Source: Gammaproteobacteria bacterium
Lineage (GTDB): Bacteria; Pseudomonadota; Gammaproteobacteria; UBA9214
Direction of reading: 5' to 3'
DNA length: 8,513 bases
NCBI GenBank assembly: GCA_029881775.1
Contig: JAOULY010000058.1
Span: forward strand, 1-8,513
Positions 5,543 through 8,513 of this stretch are shown piece by piece. Within the stretch, counting starts at the first letter, position 1. Every line of letters starts with the position of its first letter. The position numbers and the translations under genes are program-made. A model generated the notes under the pieces. That model saw only the letters and a list, made by a program, of their open reading frames with translations. It had not been told where the DNA came from and ran no database searches.

Positions 5543-6670
5543 ATGTCTGATAATAAACGCTACACCGGCCTGATCGATCGCTACCGCAACCGCTTGCCGG
5601 TCACCGACGCTACCCGCCTGATCAGCCTGGGCGAGGGCAATACGCCGCTCGTTAAGCTGGAAAATATCCCGGCAGAGCTCGGCAAGGCAGTCGACCTGTA
5701 TATCAAGTACGAAGGCCTCAATCCGACCGGCTCCTTCAAGGACCGCGGTATGACCATGGCCGTCACGCAGGCGGTTGCAGAAGGCAGCAAGGCGATTATC
5801 TGCGCTTCCACCGGCAATACCTCGGCGGCTGCGGCCGCCTATGCCGCACGCGCCGGTATTACCGCGTTTGTATTGATCCCCGAGGGCAAGATCGCGCTCG
5901 GCAAGCTGGCGCAGGCCATGATCCATGGCGCCGTGGTGATACAGATACGCGGTAATTTCGATGCGGGTATGGCGCTGGTCAAGGAGGTAGCCGATCACGC
6001 ACCGGTGACCATCGTCAACTCCATCAACCCTTACCGCTTGCAGGGCCAGAAAACGGCGGCCTTTGAAATCGTCGACGAGCTGGGTAAGGCGCCGGATTTC
6101 CACTGCCTGCCGGTCGGTAACGCGGGCAACATTACCGCGCACTGGATTGGCTACAGCGAGTATGCCGGGCAGTCTACCGCGGCCTGTGCCTTTTGCGAGG
6201 GCAGTTGCAAGTTCGAACACGCGGCAGTGACCGCCGGCCGGCCGACCATGGTGGGCTACCAGGCGGCAGGTTCCGCCCCGTTCATGCGTGGCGAGATGGT
6301 GGATAACCCGGAAACCATCGCGACCGCGATTCGTATCGGGCATCCCCAGTCGTGGGACCGCGCCTGGAGCGTGCAAAAGGAATCCGGCGGCTGGTTCGAC
6401 GAGTGTACCGATGAGGAAATTCTTGCGGCGCAGAAACTGTTGACCAGCCGGGAAGGGATATTCTGTGAGCCCGCATCCGCCACCTCGGTTGCAGGTGCCT
6501 TGCGCGATATCCGTTCAGGCAAGATACCGGAGGGCAGCTCGGTGGTCTGTACACTCACCGGTCATGGTCTGAAGGACCCGGACACCGCGATCAGCCAGTG
6601 CGATGATGAACTGCTAACCGTTGACGCCGAACTGTCCGCTGTCAAGGACGCCATCCTCAGTAACATGTGA
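5543..6670 (+). CDS. thrC: Threonine synthase
   Basis: A 375-residue PLP enzyme that converts O-phosphohomoserine to threonine and phosphate. Its length fits the shorter threonine synthase class rather than the roughly 430-470-residue E. coli/Pseudomonas type. Marks of fold type II are GEGNTPLVKLE (30-40), the Schiff-base lysine K66 in PTGSFKDRGM, STGNTSAAAAAY (89-100), the PLP-phosphate loop GNAGN (192-196), MVGYQAAGSAPF (236-247) and the C-terminal LTGHGLKDP. Between the conserved WIGYSEY and MVGYQ is a stretch of about 28 residues that is longer than I expect for this class and contains C215, C218 and C222 (CAFCEGSC). The start at 5543 has AAGGA 7 nt upstream; the frame is open further upstream but only into repeat sequence. 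The stop overlaps the GTG of the next gene. No thrB lies between hom and thrC. Confidence 0.95.
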   Translation: MSDNKRYTGLIDRYRNRLPVTDATRLISLGEGNTPLVKLENIPAELGKAVDLYIKYEGLNPTGSFKDRGMTMAVTQAVAEGSKAIICASTGNTSAAAAAYAARAGITAFVLIPEGKIALGKLAQAMIHGAVVIQIRGNFDAGMALVKEVADHAPVTIVNSINPYRLQGQKTAAFEIVDELGKAPDFHCLPVGNAGNITAHWIGYSEYAGQSTAACAFCEGSCKFEHAAVTAGRPTMVGYQAAGSAPFMRGEMVDNPETIATAIRIGHPQSWDRAWSVQKESGGWFDECTDEEILAAQKLLTSREGIFCEPASATSVAGALRDIRSGKIPEGSSVVCTLTGHGLKDPDTAISQCDDELLTVDAELSAVKDAILSNM

Positions 6671-7695
6671 ATACGGCAGGCAAACATATTGCCCTGCTGC
6701 TCCCCGGGCTTGGCGGCCCGGCGTCTGACCACCCGATTGGCGACTATCTTGAGCGACGCCCGGCCTCGCTGGACCGTTTGCTGTCGCGTGCGGCCAGCTC
6801 GTCGCTGCCGGGCGCTGATCTCGATAGTGTGTTGTTACACAGTTTCGGACTGGCAGACACGACCGCAATCGCACCACTGACCTGCCTGCTGGATGCCGGG
6901 CAGGTCCCGGCAGGTTTCGTTATGCGCGCCGATCCCGTCCACCTGCGTGCCGACCAGAGTTGCGTGCGCCTGTTTGAATCACACAGTTTCACTATCAGCC
7001 AGGACGAGGCGGACGCGCTGGTCGCAACGTTTAACGCGTTCTATGCAGACGATGGCTGGCGACTCGACGCGCCGGTAGCGGACCGCTGGTACCTCGGCTG
7101 CGACCGGCGGCCGGAGATTACCTCGGCGTCGCCCTGGTCGGTGGCGGGCGAGGATATCTATGCGTCGTTACCGCAGGGTGGTTCCGCGCGTGAATGGCAT
7201 GCCCTGCTGAACGAGGTGCAAATGCTGTTTCATGGCCATGACGTCAACCTGCAGCGCGAACGACAGGGCCGGCCGGTGATCAACAGTGTGTGGCCGTGGG
7301 GCGGCGGCGTCATGCCGGGTGAAGCCAGCAGTGAATACACGCGCGTGCTTGCGCGGGAACCGCTGGCGGTCGCATTGGCCCGTCACGCAGGCATCGCTGC
7401 CAGCACATTGCCCGCAGACGTTCCGGAACTGGTGGCGCAGGGGGACGAGGGGGTTGTGCTGGTCGTGTGCGATGATCTGCGCTGGCCGGCGCGATACAAC
7501 GAAATCGAGAAATGGCTTGCAGCCCTTGCGCATCTCGAGCAGACCCTGTTTGCCGGTTTGCTCGACGCGCTGGCCGGTCGGCAGATCGACTCGTTGCGAT
7601 TGATGCCCTGCAATGGCCAGTGTTTCACGCTGACGCGTCGCCGGCAGCGCGCCTTCTGGCGACCGGTGCGACCATTTGAACAGGTATTGAACTGA
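6667..7695 (+). CDS. RpfE-like / COG4255 protein, distant phosphoglycerate-mutase relative
   Basis: A 342-residue protein that I place, by motif memory, in the family of Xanthomonas RpfE (COG4255), often labelled phosphoglycerate mutase in databases. Visible features are a hydrophobic start IALLLPGLGG (8-17), RADPVHLRAD at 87-96, and the block FHGHDVNLQRERQGRPVINS with WPWGGG (188-214), which recalls the P-N-x-W-x-W-G segment of the archaeal-type cofactor-independent phosphoglycerate mutases in the alkaline phosphatase superfamily. The full metal-binding set of an active mutase is not evident, so mutase activity should not be assumed. It has no clear signal peptide or membrane span. The start is GTG at 6667, in the GTGA overlap with the thrC stop; its own Shine-Dalgarno site is weak, suggesting translational coupling. 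It overlaps recJ by one base. The rpfE-recJ pairing is known from the Xanthomonas rpf region. Confidence 0.75.
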   Translation: MNTAGKHIALLLPGLGGPASDHPIGDYLERRPASLDRLLSRAASSSLPGADLDSVLLHSFGLADTTAIAPLTCLLDAGQVPAGFVMRADPVHLRADQSCVRLFESHSFTISQDEADALVATFNAFYADDGWRLDAPVADRWYLGCDRRPEITSASPWSVAGEDIYASLPQGGSAREWHALLNEVQMLFHGHDVNLQRERQGRPVINSVWPWGGGVMPGEASSEYTRVLAREPLAVALARHAGIAASTLPADVPELVAQGDEGVVLVVCDDLRWPARYNEIEKWLAALAHLEQTLFAGLLDALAGRQIDSLRLMPCNGQCFTLTRRRQRAFWRPVRPFEQVLN

Positions 7696-8513
7696 TGTCG
7701 TTTTCAATCGTTCGTCGGAATGTGGCTGTTACGCCGGCAATGTTACCGGATGAACTGCACCCGGTGTTGCGGCGGGTATATGCAGCCCGTGATGTCGCGT
7801 CAGCCGATGATTACGCCTATTCCCTTGAACACCTGCTGCCGCTGACTGCACTGGGCGGCCTGCCGGCCGCCGTGGATTTATTGCAGGCGGTGCTGGCGGA
7901 TCATGGACGCATCCTGGTGGTCGGGGATTTCGATGCCGACGGCGCGACCAGTTGTGCGCTGTGCGTGCGGGCACTGCGCGCAATGGGCGCGACTGATGTG
8001 CACTACCTCGTGCCAAACCGGTTTGAGTATGGCTACGGCCTGACGCCGGAGATTGTCGAGGTTGCCGCACAATTCGATCCGGCACTGATCATGACGGTTG
8101 ATAACGGTGTTGCCAGTATTGACGGTGTGGCGGCGGCCAGGCAGCGCGGCATCAAGGTGCTGGTAACCGATCACCACCTGGCCGGCAAAACACTGCCCGA
8201 TGCCGATGCCATCGTGAACCCGAATTTGCCGGGTGACCCCTTTCCGAGTAAATACCTGGCCGGCGTCGGCGTGGCGTTCTACGTGATGCTGTCGCTGCGT
8301 GCACGCTTGCGTGAATGCGGCTGGTTTGACGGGCAGGGCATCGACGAACCGAATCTTGCACAGTACCTGGACCTGGTGGCGCTCGGCACGGTGGCGGACG
8401 TGGTGCCGCTTGACCGGAACAACCGCATCCTGGTGCAGCAGGGCCTGCTGCGCATTCGTGCCGGCCGCTGTGTGCCCGGCATCCTCGCCCTGCTCGAGGT
8501 CGGCAAGCGCAAT
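7695..8513 (+). CDS. recJ: RecJ, single-strand-specific 5'-3' exonuclease (5' part)
   Basis: The first 273 codons of recJ, truncated by the window edge; the full protein is usually about 570 residues. RecJ degrades single-stranded DNA 5' to 3' in RecF-pathway recombination, mismatch repair and base-excision repair. The DHH-family motifs are all present in order: GDFDADGATS (77-86; D78, D80, D82), VPNRFEYGYG (107-115), TVDNGV (134-139; D136), TDHH (158-161) and ALGTVADVVPL (229-239; D235), covering the phosphoesterase core and its metal ligands. The text reads very close to E. coli RecJ from ILVVGDF onwards. The start ATG shares its A with the stop of the preceding gene (TGATG), an overlap typical of coupled translation, with only a weak upstream site. 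The DHHA1 and OB-fold domains lie beyond the edge. No frameshift is seen in the visible part. Confidence 0.96.
   Translation, partial: MSFSIVRRNVAVTPAMLPDELHPVLRRVYAARDVASADDYAYSLEHLLPLTALGGLPAAVDLLQAVLADHGRILVVGDFDADGATSCALCVRALRAMGATDVHYLVPNRFEYGYGLTPEIVEVAAQFDPALIMTVDNGVASIDGVAAARQRGIKVLVTDHHLAGKTLPDADAIVNPNLPGDPFPSKYLAGVGVAFYVMLSLRARLRECGWFDGQGIDEPNLAQYLDLVALGTVADVVPLDRNNRILVQQGLLRIRAGRCVPGILALLEVGKRN

Noticed and set aside
5528..6376. Minus-strand ORF (282 codons) antisense to thrC
   Set aside because: It is contained almost entirely in thrC and its translation is low-complexity and Arg/His/Gly-rich, with no family resemblance.

Overview
The window looks like ordinary chromosome from a moderately GC-rich gammaproteobacterium, probably an uncultured or little-studied lineage. 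The evidence is that YqhA, AlaC and RecJ read very close to the E. coli proteins, and that an RpfE-like gene lies next to recJ, an association known from Xanthomonas. No plasmid, phage or transposase gene is visible.

Layout. Positions 1-256 hold a small DUF2892/YgaP-type membrane protein on the + strand, closed by a strong hairpin. Three minus-strand genes follow: a YqhA (UPF0114) membrane protein, a GAF-GGDEF diguanylate cyclase with intact active and inhibitory sites, and a small Mth938-domain (DUF498) protein. A divergent intergenic region at about 2523-2764 separates these from a + strand series: alaC (alanine-forming aminotransferase, GTG start), hom (homoserine dehydrogenase with ACT domain), thrC (threonine synthase), a COG4255/RpfE-like protein and the 5' half of recJ, which runs off the right edge. 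alaC-hom and thrC-rpfE-recJ are tightly packed, with a 5-nt gap or 1-4-nt overlaps.

The genes turn aspartate-semialdehyde-derived carbon into homoserine (Hom) and O-phosphohomoserine into threonine (ThrC), while AlaC links pyruvate and glutamate to alanine. The homoserine kinase gene (thrB) is absent from the cluster and must lie elsewhere. RpfE-like and RecJ are unlinked in pathway and seem to share only the transcript.

The most unusual part is the 250-bp gap between hom and thrC. It holds three different repeat-like sequences in a row: a 132-bp MITE-like palindrome with 30-bp terminal inverted repeats (29/30 matching), a short ATTCCCGC hairpin of the type scattered in many proteobacterial genomes, and a CTTTGCG tandem repeat. 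Together they interrupt what would otherwise be a compact threonine operon. ThrC also carries a cysteine-bearing insert that looks unlike the common short-type enzyme. I found no clear sign of a wholly new gene system.
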